DNA of 32,645 bases from contig JAIXYF010000250.1 of the NCBI GenBank assembly GCA_027490345.1, forward strand, positions 1 through 32,645, written 5' to 3'. This DNA comes from Novosphingobium sp. Its GTDB lineage: Bacteria; Pseudomonadota; Alphaproteobacteria; Sphingomonadales; Sphingomonadaceae. Shown here in pieces: positions 16,174 through 23,839 of this stretch. The translations under genes and the position numbers were made by a program. The notes beneath the pieces were generated by a model that was given only the letters and a program-made list of their open reading frames with translations, was not told the DNA's origin and did not search any database. The number at the start of each line of letters is the position of its first letter. The stretch's first letter is position 1.

Positions 16174-17100
16174 ATGGAACAACCGTTTGTCTTGCCGGAA
16201 ACCGCAGCCGTTCTGGCCGGAATTGCCGAACAAGGCGGCCCGCACCTGGCCGATATGTCTGCCGCAGACATGCGCGCGACCTATCTCCAGATGGGCGCCC
16301 TGTTCGATACGCCCCCCGAAGCGAGTGTCCGCTGGAAGGATCTGGCCGGGGCTGGCTGCACCTTGCGCGCCTATTTCCCGGGTGAAGCGGCTGCTGGCCC
16401 CGTCATCCTCTATATGCACGGCGGCGGCTGGGTGATCGGCGATCTGGAAACCCACCACCCCGTCTGCACCACTATCGCAGCGATCACCGGGCTGCGCGTG
16501 GTGGCAGTGGACTATCGGATGGGGCCGGAAGCGCCCTTCCCCGCCGGGCATGATGATTGTGTGGCGGCGGCGCGGTTTGTGCTGGGCAGCCCTGCCGAAC
16601 TGGAAGCACCGGTCACCGGCCTTGGCACGGCAGGCGATAGCGCAGGCGGCAATCTGGCGCTGCATGTGGCCACGGTACTCGGCTCCGAGGCCGTCAAGGC
16701 GCAGCTGCTGATCTATCCCTGGCTCGATTGCACAGCGCCCGATAGGGGCTCCTACAAGGCGTTTGGCGAAGGCTTCATTCTCGATGCGCGGCTGCTCGCG
16801 CGATTTGCGGCGGATTATCTGCCGGGCGACGGCATGGCGGCCGGCCCTGAGGCCTCGCCGCTGCTCCACCCGCTGCCGGCCGATCTGCCTGCCACAGTGA
16901 TCCTCACCGCCGGGCTCGATCCGCTGCGCGATCAGGGCCGGGCCATGGCCGCGCGCATGGCCGAGGCGGGCATGGCGGTGCACTTTAACGAGGCGAAAGG
17001 CCTGATCCATGGCCTTGCCACCATGCGGGCTGCCTTCCCCACCGCCGATAGCATCCTGCGGCGGACCATCGCCGATTTCGCAGACCTGTTGAACGGCTGA
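16174..17100 (+). CDS. Alpha/beta hydrolase, hormone-sensitive-lipase (HSL) type esterase
   Basis: The 308-residue protein carries the HSL-family oxyanion motif HGGGW at 82-86 and nucleophile Ser156 in GDSAGGN. The acid is probably Asp249 (AGLDPLRDQG) and the base His279 (GLIHGLA). This family hydrolyses short- to medium-chain esters and some lactones. There is no signal peptide, so it acts in the cytoplasm. The open frame begins at 16129, but AGGAG at 16162-16166, seven bases before ATG 16174, fixes the likely start. The TonB receptor follows after 60 bases on the same strand, probably co-transcribed. It could open the ester or lactone product of the Baeyer-Villiger-type enzyme; this is inferred from the neighbourhood. 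Confidence 0.92.
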   Translation: MEQPFVLPETAAVLAGIAEQGGPHLADMSAADMRATYLQMGALFDTPPEASVRWKDLAGAGCTLRAYFPGEAAAGPVILYMHGGGWVIGDLETHHPVCTTIAAITGLRVVAVDYRMGPEAPFPAGHDDCVAAARFVLGSPAELEAPVTGLGTAGDSAGGNLALHVATVLGSEAVKAQLLIYPWLDCTAPDRGSYKAFGEGFILDARLLARFAADYLPGDGMAAGPEASPLLHPLPADLPATVILTAGLDPLRDQGRAMAARMAEAGMAVHFNEAKGLIHGLATMRAAFPTADSILRRTIADFADLLNG

Positions 17101-17160
17101 CGGACCCCGCCAGCCAGAAGCCAAAACCATAAAACGACAACTCAAAGGAGAGGGAAAAAA

Positions 17161-19566
17161 ATGAGCAACATCAGGCGCGCCGTCCTCACGGCATCCACCG
17201 CCATCGGCCTTGCCGGCATCGCGCACCCGGCCTTCGCCGCCGCCGACCAGGCAGCCGCCGCAGAGGAGGCCCCGGTTGGCGAAATCATCGTCACCGCCAA
17301 CAAGCGCAGTGAAAGCATCAGCAAGGTCGGCGCGAGCATTGTCGCGTTCGACACCTCGATGCTGGCAAACCGCAACATCGTGCGGCTGGACGAGCTGGCC
17401 AAGTCGGTTCCCAACCTCGCGCTCGCCCCATCGACGCACGGCACCCCGGTGTTCACGCTGCGCGGTATCGGCTTCAACTCGGACTCGCTCGGCGTCTATC
17501 CCGCGGTCAGCCTTTCGCTCGATCAGGCACCGATGCCCTTCCCGGTGCTGGCGGGCCACTCGATGTATGATCTGGAACGCGTCGAAGTGCTAAAGGGTCC
17601 GCAAGGCACCCTGTTCGGCCAGAACTCGACCGGCGGCGCGATCAACTTCGTCGCAGCCAAGCCGACCAAGGAACTGCAGGCCGGCTTCAACCTCGATTAT
17701 GGCCGCTTCAACGAAGTCCACGGCACGATGTATGTCAGCGGCCCCGTCAGCGAGACGGTCGGCATGCGCCTCGCGATCGATGCGATGCACCGCGACGACT
17801 GGCAGTACAACTTCACCCGCGACGACACGAACGGTGAGCAAAACTACATCGCCGCGCGCCTGATCACCGATTGGCAGGCTTCCGACACACTCAAGTTCGA
17901 GCTGAACCTCAATGGGTCGGTCGACCGTTCGGACCCGCAGGCGCTGCAGATCATCGCCTCGCTGCCGTCGAACCCTGCCGCCCCGACCCCTGAAGAACTG
18001 AACGCACCGCTTGCCCCGCGCGATCTGCGCGCGGCCAACTGGTCCAATCGCGGCCGCCGCGGCGTGGGCACCCAATCGGATACGGAATCGGCCCGTCCGC
18101 GCGGCAACCGCAAGATCATGCAGGCCTTCCTGCGCGGCGACCTCAACGTGACCGATGACATCACGCTGACCTCGATCACGACCTACAACCACCTCACGCA
18201 GAAGATGTCGTTCGACCTCGACGGTTCGCAATTCGAACTGGTCGACAACCCGCGCGGCGATGGCACGATCGACGACTTCAACCAGGAACTGCGCATCTCG
18301 AACGCTTCGGCCCCCGGCCAGCAGTTCCGCTGGACGCTGGGTGCCAACTACAACCACAGCAAGGTCTACGAACTCCAGATCATCACCTACGGCGACAACT
18401 CGCTGAGCAACGCAGGCACAAACTTCATCCACGAATCCGATGTGCGCAATCGCGGCCGGATGGACAACATCGCCGCCTTTGCGAACGGCGAATACGACAT
18501 TACCGACCAGCTGACCTTCAAGGCCGGCATCCGCTATACCAGCTCGAAGAACAAGAACCGCATGTGCGGTTCGGACACGACCGGCGACCAGCAGCTTTCG
18601 GCGCTGTTCCGCCTGCTGGGCAATCTGCTGGGCGGCAAGGACATCCCGATCGGTCCGGGGGACTGCATCTCGCTCAACGCGCAGAACCTGCCGGGTGATC
18701 CGATCAACATCACGCTCAAGGAAGACAACGTTTCCTGGCGCGCGGGGATCGATTTCAAGCCCAACTCGACCACGCTGCTCTATGCGAACATCTCGCGCGG
18801 GTACAAGGCAGGCGCCTTCCCCGTGATCACCGGTGCCACGCAGGAAGTGTTCACGCCGGCCAAGCAGGAATCCGTCACGTCGTATGAAGCGGGCGTGAAG
18901 ACCCGTCTGCTGAACAACGCTGTCTCGTTCGCTGGCGCCGTGTTCTATCAGGATTACCGCGACAAGCAGATCCAGGGCACGGTGAACACCGCGCTGTTCG
19001 GCCTGCTGCAGCGGCTCGACAACGTGCCCAAGTCGCACATCTTCGGCGTCGAGGCCGAACTCGTGGTGCGGCCGACGGCCGGGCTCACGCTTTCGGGTTC
19101 GGCCAGCTACCTCAAGACCAAGGTCGACGAATATTCGGGCATCACCGTGTTCGGCGATCAGCGCAACTTTGCCGGCAGCCGCCTGCCCTTCGCGCCGACG
19201 TGGTCGCTGACCGGCGACATCGACTACCGCGTGCAGACCAGCTCGGGCGGCGAAGTCTTTGCCGGCGTGGGCGTGAACTATCGCACGTATCAGGACGCCT
19301 ATATCGCGGGCAGCCAGCTGCAAATCCCCAATAACGGGGTGAACCGCTGGATCGACCGCACCGCCTTCCGGATCGACGGCTATGCGCTGGTCGATACGCG
19401 CCTGGGCTATACCTTCCCGGGTGAGAAGCTGACCGTCTCGGCCTGGGGCAAGAACGTGTTCAACACCTTCAACGTCCAGAACAAGATCTCGTACAACAAC
19501 ATCATCACCCAGGCGACCGGCATGCCGGCAACCTACGGTGTCTCTTTCCGGGTGCGCTTCAACTAA
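17161..19566 (+). CDS. TonB-dependent outer-membrane receptor
   Basis: The 801-residue protein has a signal peptide ending near PAFA-AADQ at residue 26. A TonB-box region (VGEIIVTANKRSES, about 39-52) is followed by the plug domain, with DLERVEVLKGPQGTLFGQNS and TGGAINFV, both classic for TonB receptors. A 22-strand barrel ends in the sequence FRVRFN. This clade in sphingomonads imports plant or aromatic compounds and other large hydrophobic ligands, as well as siderophores, using TonB energy. No iron-regulation box is evident upstream. The start has a strong AAGGAGAGG. Because it sits between an esterase and an acyl-CoA synthetase inside a catabolic cluster, uptake of the cluster's substrate is more likely than iron uptake. 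A strong terminator follows directly. Confidence 0.95.
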   Translation: MSNIRRAVLTASTAIGLAGIAHPAFAAADQAAAAEEAPVGEIIVTANKRSESISKVGASIVAFDTSMLANRNIVRLDELAKSVPNLALAPSTHGTPVFTLRGIGFNSDSLGVYPAVSLSLDQAPMPFPVLAGHSMYDLERVEVLKGPQGTLFGQNSTGGAINFVAAKPTKELQAGFNLDYGRFNEVHGTMYVSGPVSETVGMRLAIDAMHRDDWQYNFTRDDTNGEQNYIAARLITDWQASDTLKFELNLNGSVDRSDPQALQIIASLPSNPAAPTPEELNAPLAPRDLRAANWSNRGRRGVGTQSDTESARPRGNRKIMQAFLRGDLNVTDDITLTSITTYNHLTQKMSFDLDGSQFELVDNPRGDGTIDDFNQELRISNASAPGQQFRWTLGANYNHSKVYELQIITYGDNSLSNAGTNFIHESDVRNRGRMDNIAAFANGEYDITDQLTFKAGIRYTSSKNKNRMCGSDTTGDQQLSALFRLLGNLLGGKDIPIGPGDCISLNAQNLPGDPINITLKEDNVSWRAGIDFKPNSTTLLYANISRGYKAGAFPVITGATQEVFTPAKQESVTSYEAGVKTRLLNNAVSFAGAVFYQDYRDKQIQGTVNTALFGLLQRLDNVPKSHIFGVEAELVVRPTAGLTLSGSASYLKTKVDEYSGITVFGDQRNFAGSRLPFAPTWSLTGDIDYRVQTSSGGEVFAGVGVNYRTYQDAYIAGSQLQIPNNGVNRWIDRTAFRIDGYALVDTRLGYTFPGEKLTVSAWGKNVFNTFNVQNKISYNNIITQATGMPATYGVSFRVRFN

Positions 19567-19583
19567 GCACCTGCTGCAAATGG

Positions 19584-19615
19584 GGGAGCAGTGCCGGTGG
19601 CGCTGCTCCCTTTTT
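19584..19615 (+). terminator. Rho-independent terminator after the TonB-receptor gene
   Basis: GGGAGCAG (19584-19591) pairs with CTGCTCCC (19603-19610). The helix continues inward with one G-T pair and three G-C pairs to a three-base loop, giving about 12 pairs. It is followed at once by TTTTTGCTGTTT. It begins 18 bases after the receptor stop, so the esterase-receptor transcript should end here and the next synthetase gene needs its own promoter or read-through. Confidence 0.9.
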
Positions 19616-19658
19616 GCTGTTTATCGTCTCTGTCCCATTGTCAGTTCGAAGGGTTCCC

Positions 19659-21221
19659 ATGTCCTCGCAAACCCATCCTGATCCCGTGATCGCGCGCGCC
19701 CGCGCGCAATCGCTTTCCGCCATGCTTGCGCGCGCGGCAGAAAGGCATGGGGATAAGACCGCGATCATCTGCGGAGACGTGACGTGGAGCTATGCGGACT
19801 TTCACCGCGAGATCGAGCGGCTGGCCGCAGGGATCAGGCAGCTGGGCGTAGAGCCGGGCGAGCGCATCGCGATCCTCGCGCGCAATAGCCATGCCTTCAT
19901 CGCGCTGCGCTTTGCCATCGCGCGGGCGGATGCGGTGCTGGTGCCGATCAACTTCATGCTCAATGCCGAAGACGTGCGCTATATCCTTGATCATTCTGGC
20001 GCGCGGGTGCTGTTTCTGGACGAAACGACGCTTGAGACCGGGCTTGCCGCGCGCAGCGATGCGGCGAGCCATATGTTCGGCATTCCCGGCGAACATGCGC
20101 CGCCCCCGGCAGGCGTACCCGCATGGACCGATCTGCTGAACGATGCCCCCCTCCCCCCGCAGGAGCGCGGCGGCGAGGACTTGCTGCAGATCGTCTATAC
20201 CAGCGGCACGGAATCGCGGCCCAAGGGCGCGATGCTTTCGCACAACGCGGTGCTGTGGGAATACCAGAGCTGCATCATCGATTGCGAATGGACGGCGAGT
20301 ACGGTGGCGCTCCATGCCATGCCGCTGTTCCACTGTGCGCAGCTCGATTGCATGATCGGCCCGGCGCTCCATGTCGGCGCCACGAACATCATCACCGGAT
20401 CGCCTGCCGCAGACAATGTGTTGCACCTGCTGGCGCAGCATAAGGCAAACTCGTTCTTCGCGCCGCCCACGGTGTGGATCTCGCTGCTGCGCTCACCCCT
20501 CATGGACAGCTACGATCTCTCCGCGCTGGAAAAGGGCTATTACGGCGCCTCGATTATGCCGGTCGAAGTGCTGCGCGAAATGAACGCGCGCATTCCTAAG
20601 CTGAGGTTGTGGAACCTCTATGGCCAGACCGAGATTGCGCCGGTGGCCACGATCCTGTTTCCCGAAGAGCACGCGGCGCGCCTCGGCTCAGCCGGGCGGC
20701 CAACGCTGCATGTCGAAACGCGGATCGTGGATGATGCGATGAACCCGGTGGCGCCCGGCGAAGTGGGCGAGATCGTCCACCGCTCGCCGCAATTGCTCAG
20801 CGGATACTGGAACGATCCCGTGCGCACGGCAGAGGCCTTTGCGGGCGGCTGGTTCCACAGCGGCGATCTGGGCGTTGCGGACGAAGCCGGGTACATCACC
20901 GTGGTCGACCGCAAGAAGGACATGATCAAAACGGGCGGCGAAAACGTCGCCTCACGCGAGGTGGAGGAAGTGCTTTATCAGCACGTCGCCATCAGCGAAG
21001 TGGCGGTGATCGGCATGCCGGACCCGAAGTGGATCGAGGCCGTGACTGCCGTGATCGTGCTGCGCGATGGGCATACGCTCGATGAAGCAGGCGTTCTGGC
21101 GCACTGCGCGGAGCATCTCTCCGCGTTCAAGGCGCCGAAGAAAGTCGTGTTTGCGCAGACCCTTCCTCGCAACGCGAGCGGCAAGATCCTCAAACGCGAA
21201 CTTAGGCTCTCGCTGCTTTAG
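19659..21221 (+). CDS. Acyl-CoA synthetase (AMP-forming, ANL superfamily)
   Basis: The 520-residue protein has the P-loop YTSGTESRPKG at about 180-190 and the adenylate motif WNLYGQTE. Further motifs are FHSGDLG with the ribose-binding Asp, the hinge VDRKKDMIKTGGENV, and a C-terminal RNASGKILKREL with the catalytic lysine. It activates a carboxylic acid to its CoA thioester via an acyl-adenylate; the sequence suggests a fatty-acid or aryl/alicyclic acid ligase but does not fix the substrate. A longer open frame starts at TTG 19614, but that lies in the T-run of the terminator. ATG 19659, preceded by GAAGGG, is the better start. It is the first gene after the receptor terminator and is followed by its own terminator. 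Confidence 0.93.
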   Translation: MSSQTHPDPVIARARAQSLSAMLARAAERHGDKTAIICGDVTWSYADFHREIERLAAGIRQLGVEPGERIAILARNSHAFIALRFAIARADAVLVPINFMLNAEDVRYILDHSGARVLFLDETTLETGLAARSDAASHMFGIPGEHAPPPAGVPAWTDLLNDAPLPPQERGGEDLLQIVYTSGTESRPKGAMLSHNAVLWEYQSCIIDCEWTASTVALHAMPLFHCAQLDCMIGPALHVGATNIITGSPAADNVLHLLAQHKANSFFAPPTVWISLLRSPLMDSYDLSALEKGYYGASIMPVEVLREMNARIPKLRLWNLYGQTEIAPVATILFPEEHAARLGSAGRPTLHVETRIVDDAMNPVAPGEVGEIVHRSPQLLSGYWNDPVRTAEAFAGGWFHSGDLGVADEAGYITVVDRKKDMIKTGGENVASREVEEVLYQHVAISEVAVIGMPDPKWIEAVTAVIVLRDGHTLDEAGVLAHCAEHLSAFKAPKKVVFAQTLPRNASGKILKRELRLSLL

Positions 21222-21244
21222 GCGCTGAGCCCATCCCTTGGGAC

Positions 21245-21276
21245 CGTTGGCCCGGACTGGGCTCCGGGCCTTGGCT
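21245..21276 (+). repeat. Diverged REP-like palindrome, left partner
   Basis: This stretch ends in GGGCCTTGGCT (21266-21276), the reverse complement of AGCCAAGGCCC at 21306-21316. Aligned by its end to the arm at 726-757 it matches about 19 of 32 positions, best in the last third. It also contains the terminator hairpin of the preceding gene. Together with 21306-21337 it forms an outward/inward palindrome pair without a nuclease gene between. Confidence 0.55.
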
Positions 21277-21285
21277 GTTGTTTTA
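21249..21285 (+). terminator. Rho-independent terminator after the acyl-CoA synthetase gene
   Basis: GGCCCGGA (21249-21256) pairs perfectly with TCCGGGCC (21263-21270) around a six-base loop, followed by TTGGCTGTTGTTTT. It lies 28 bases after the synthetase stop, between convergent genes. The hairpin coincides with a REP-like palindrome, so one sequence may serve both as repeat and as terminator. Confidence 0.75.
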
Positions 21286-21305
21286 TCACGTCGCGCGAGC
21301 ACACC

Positions 21306-21337
21306 AGCCAAGGCCCGTATCAAGCACAGGCCGACGA
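21306..21337 (-). repeat. Third, diverged copy of the GIY-YIG-associated 32-bp repeat
   Basis: This segment matches 1117-1148 at 27 of 32 positions without gaps (differences at repeat positions 8, 14, 23, 26 and 32). It lies 20 kb away, between two convergent genes. Its CAAGCAC (21321-21327) can also pair with GTGCTTG at 21341-21347, so a small hairpin is possible here. Confidence 0.75.
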
Positions 21338-21377
21338 AACGTGCTTGAATAAGGAACCGAGCTTCAGTTCCGCCATA

Positions 21378-22118
21378 CTACGCCGCGAGATATTCCCCGC
21401 CTGTGACGAACACCACCTGCCCCTGAATCATCGCGGCCGAAGGGCTGGCGAGGTATTCGATCAGGCTGCAATAGTCGTCGTGCGTCACGTTGCGCCCGCT
21501 GGGGCTGGCGGCAGCGGCGGCCTGCAGGATTTCCTCGGTCTTCTCGCCATAAACCTGCCGCAGCGCTTCGGTATCGACCGCGCTGGGGGCGACGCAGTTG
21601 GCCCGCACGCCGAGCGGTGCCAGTTCGCGCGCCAGATAGCGGATCAGGCTTTCCGCGAGCGATTTGCCCGCGCCGACCGCCGCGTAGTTCGGGATCACGA
21701 CGCGGCTGCCCCGGCTGGAGAGGAAGAACACCGTGCTGCCACGGCGGAACAGCGGCACGGCGGGCTGCACGAGATAGACGAGCGCGGTGCCATTGAGGTT
21801 GATCGCCTCGGTGAAGGCCGCCGGATCGATGGTCAGGAGCGGTTCGGGAAGCACTTTCACCGCGCAGTGGACAAGCTGGTCGAGCCGGTCGGTCTGCGCA
21901 GCGACAGCGGCCACAACGGCCTGCGCGCCTTCAGGCGTGCTCACATCGCCCTGGATCAGATGACAGCGTGCGCCGAGCGCCTCGATCTCCTGCTTGGCGC
22001 TATCTGCCGAGGCCTGATCCGCGCGGAAATTCAGGAACACATCGGTATCCTGCTTGGCAAAGCGCTTGGCGATGGCGAGGCCGATACCCTTGGTACCGCC
22101 AGTGACGAGAATGGCCAT
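21378..22118 (-). CDS. SDR oxidoreductase with enoyl-ACP-reductase (FabL-like) signature
   Basis: The 246-residue protein is a short-chain dehydrogenase/reductase with the cofactor motif TGGTKGIG (6-13) and a C-terminal IQGQVVFVTGGEYL. Instead of the usual YxxxK, the active site reads NYAAVGAGKSLAES, with Tyr145 and Lys152 six residues apart. Y-x6-K is the hallmark of divergent enoyl-ACP reductases such as FabI and FabL. The context NYxxVGxxK and the following RYLAxEL resemble FabL of Bacillus in particular. NAD(P)H-dependent reduction of an enoyl thioester is therefore more likely than a plain alcohol dehydrogenation, although it lies in a catabolic cluster. It starts 12 bases after the EthD-like gene and shares its transcript. 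A standard SDR role cannot be excluded. Confidence 0.88.
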   Translation of the reverse strand: MAILVTGGTKGIGLAIAKRFAKQDTDVFLNFRADQASADSAKQEIEALGARCHLIQGDVSTPEGAQAVVAAVAAQTDRLDQLVHCAVKVLPEPLLTIDPAAFTEAINLNGTALVYLVQPAVPLFRRGSTVFFLSSRGSRVVIPNYAAVGAGKSLAESLIRYLARELAPLGVRANCVAPSAVDTEALRQVYGEKTEEILQAAAAASPSGRNVTHDDYCSLIEYLASPSAAMIQGQVVFVTGGEYLAA

Positions 22119-22130
22119 GCCCCCGCCCCC

Positions 22131-22448
22131 TCAGCCGTCGTGACCGATGGAGGACACGAGCGAGACTCCGAAGCGTTCGATCATCCCGCCTGCATCGGCC
22201 CGCAGCGCCAGCCATTCCGGGGTCTGCTCGTCGCGCTCCATCGCGGCCTTGTCGGCCCAGGTCATGATCGCGAAGCGGTAGGCTCCCGCTTCTGCGCCTT
22301 CCAGGCCTTCGGCCACGAGGATGGTTTCAAGGCTGGTGAGGTTGGGCAGCGCGCGCGCCAGCGGGGCGTGGGAAGTGGCATAGGCGGTTTCGAAGGCATC
22401 GCGGTCTTCGGGCTTGGGCGCCGACCACACGGCAACGAGCTTGAGCAT
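22131..22448 (-). CDS. EthD-like (dimeric alpha-beta barrel) protein
   Basis: The 105-residue protein opens with MLKLVAVWSAPKPEDRDAFE and contains ATSHAPLARALPNL, followed by a second strand-helix unit ending near RFGVSLVSS. This matches the EthD/dimeric ferredoxin-like barrel pattern (strand, then HxPL region). EthD proteins accompany P450 systems in ether-degradation clusters, where their biochemical role is unclear. Related barrels also serve as cyclases or monooxygenases. The open frame runs to 22532, but GGGAGAG just before ATG 22448 supports the shorter start. It diverges from the P450 gene, with a palindromic operator candidate in the gap, and is followed by the SDR gene. EthD, SDR and P450 are probably induced together. 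Confidence 0.8.
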   Translation of the reverse strand: MLKLVAVWSAPKPEDRDAFETAYATSHAPLARALPNLTSLETILVAEGLEGAEAGAYRFAIMTWADKAAMERDEQTPEWLALRADAGGMIERFGVSLVSSIGHDG

Positions 22449-22522
22449 CTGTTCTCTCCCGCGGCGCATTCCTGTGGTGGGGCGATCCTGCCAAGCACCC
22501 TTTGCGCCTTCGGCATGCAGGC

Positions 22523-22542
22523 TACCAAACAAGTGTTTGCTA
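22523..22542 (+). promoter_or_regulatory. Palindromic operator candidate for the TetR regulator
   Basis: CAAAC (22526-22530) and GTTTG (22535-22539) form a perfect dyad around AAGT. The flanks TA-n and n-TA extend it to 20 bp (TACCAAACAAGTGTTTGCTA). This size and symmetry are typical of TetR-family operators. It lies between the divergent EthD-like/SDR and P450 transcription units, and a TetR gene closes the P450 operon. It is AT-richer than the surroundings. I found no second perfect copy of CAAAC-n4-GTTTG when scanning other promoter gaps by eye. Confidence 0.65.
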
Positions 22543-22594
22543 TGGCAAGGGTGCGATGATAGCCAAACGGCCTGTCCGGAGCTTTTTTATCACC

Positions 22595-23839
22595 ATGCCC
22601 ACCGCCGTCCCTGCCGCCGCTCTCATCTTCGATCCGCGCGATCCCGATGTTATCCAGCGCCCGCTGGAAACCTTGCTGCGCTTGCAGGCCGAAGATCCGG
22701 TGCATTGGTCGCCGCTGCTCAAAGGCTGGGTACTGACCCGGCACGATGACGTGAAATCCGTGCAGATGAACAGCGGGATCACGTCGGACCGGCTGACCCC
22801 GTTCTTCGAAAGCCAGCAGGGCGCAGAACGCGCACGGCTGAATGATCTGATCCGCTACTTGAACACTTGGGTCGTATTCAAGGATCCGCCCGATCACACC
22901 CGACTGCGCACCCTGCTCAACAAGGTCGTGACGCCGGCGGTCATGCGCGATCTGGAAAGCGGCATCACCGAGCTGGCCGACGGGCTGCTCGACAGGATCG
23001 CGGCCCATGATGACGGCCGTTTCGAGTGCATCAGCGAATTTGCCAATCCCCTGCCCGCCAGCGTGATCATGGACCTGCTCGGCGTGCCGCGCGAAGACAT
23101 GGAGGCGCTGCGCGATTGGTCGATGCAATTGCAGCCCTTCCTGGGCAACGCCACCAGCACCGGCGACAAGTATGAAACCGGGCGCGCCGGGATTGTGGCC
23201 ATGGCCGACTATTTCCGCGATGCTGCGCGGCAACGCAAGGCCCAGCCGCGCGGCGATGTGATCTCGCACTTCGTGATGCTGCAGCAATCGGCGCAGATTA
23301 CCGAGGATGAACTGATCGGATCGTGCATCCTGTTCCTGTTTGCGGGGCACGAGACGACCACTAACCTCATCGGCAACGGCATCCGCATGTTGCTGGAAAA
23401 TCCGGACGAAAAGGCCAAGCTGGTCGCTGACCCGACGCTCGCCGCCAATGCGGTGGAAGAAATGCTGCGCTTCGAAGGCCCCACCGGCGCGGTGGTGCGC
23501 GTGGTGAAGGCGCCGTTCGAAATGCGCGGCAAGCGGCTGGAACAGGGCGACCGGGTTTATGCCATGGTCAATGCGGCCAATCACGATCCCGCCGTGTTCG
23601 AAGAGGCAGCGCGCTTCGATATCGGCCGCTCGCCCAACCGGCACCTGACGTTCAACCATGGCATCCACTTCTGCCTCGGCGCGCCGCTGGCCCGGGCCGA
23701 GGCGCGCATCGCCATAAACCGCTTTTTCGCGCGCTTCCCCAATGCCGCCATGGCGACAGACACCGTGGAATACATGGACACGCTGACCATGCGCGGCGTG
23801 CGCGAAATGCCGATGGTGACGGGAGAGGCCGTGCAATGA
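22595..23839 (+). CDS. Cytochrome P450 monooxygenase
   Basis: From ATG 22595 the product has 414 residues, the usual length of soluble bacterial P450s. It shows the I-helix oxygen-activation motif FAGHETT (about 249-255) and the K-helix ExxR as EEMLR (about 288-292). The heme-binding loop is FNHGIHFCLGAPLAR, with Cys360 as the iron ligand. It hydroxylates an organic substrate using electrons from a ferredoxin and a reductase; neither partner is encoded in this window, so they must lie elsewhere. An earlier in-frame ATG at 22556 has AAGGG upstream but lies just 14 bases beyond the operator; both starts remain possible. Its stop overlaps the next start (ATGA), so it leads a coupled operon with a CoA ligase, a thiolase and a TetR regulator. 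Confidence 0.93.
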   Translation: MPTAVPAAALIFDPRDPDVIQRPLETLLRLQAEDPVHWSPLLKGWVLTRHDDVKSVQMNSGITSDRLTPFFESQQGAERARLNDLIRYLNTWVVFKDPPDHTRLRTLLNKVVTPAVMRDLESGITELADGLLDRIAAHDDGRFECISEFANPLPASVIMDLLGVPREDMEALRDWSMQLQPFLGNATSTGDKYETGRAGIVAMADYFRDAARQRKAQPRGDVISHFVMLQQSAQITEDELIGSCILFLFAGHETTTNLIGNGIRMLLENPDEKAKLVADPTLAANAVEEMLRFEGPTGAVVRVVKAPFEMRGKRLEQGDRVYAMVNAANHDPAVFEEAARFDIGRSPNRHLTFNHGIHFCLGAPLARAEARIAINRFFARFPNAAMATDTVEYMDTLTMRGVREMPMVTGEAVQ

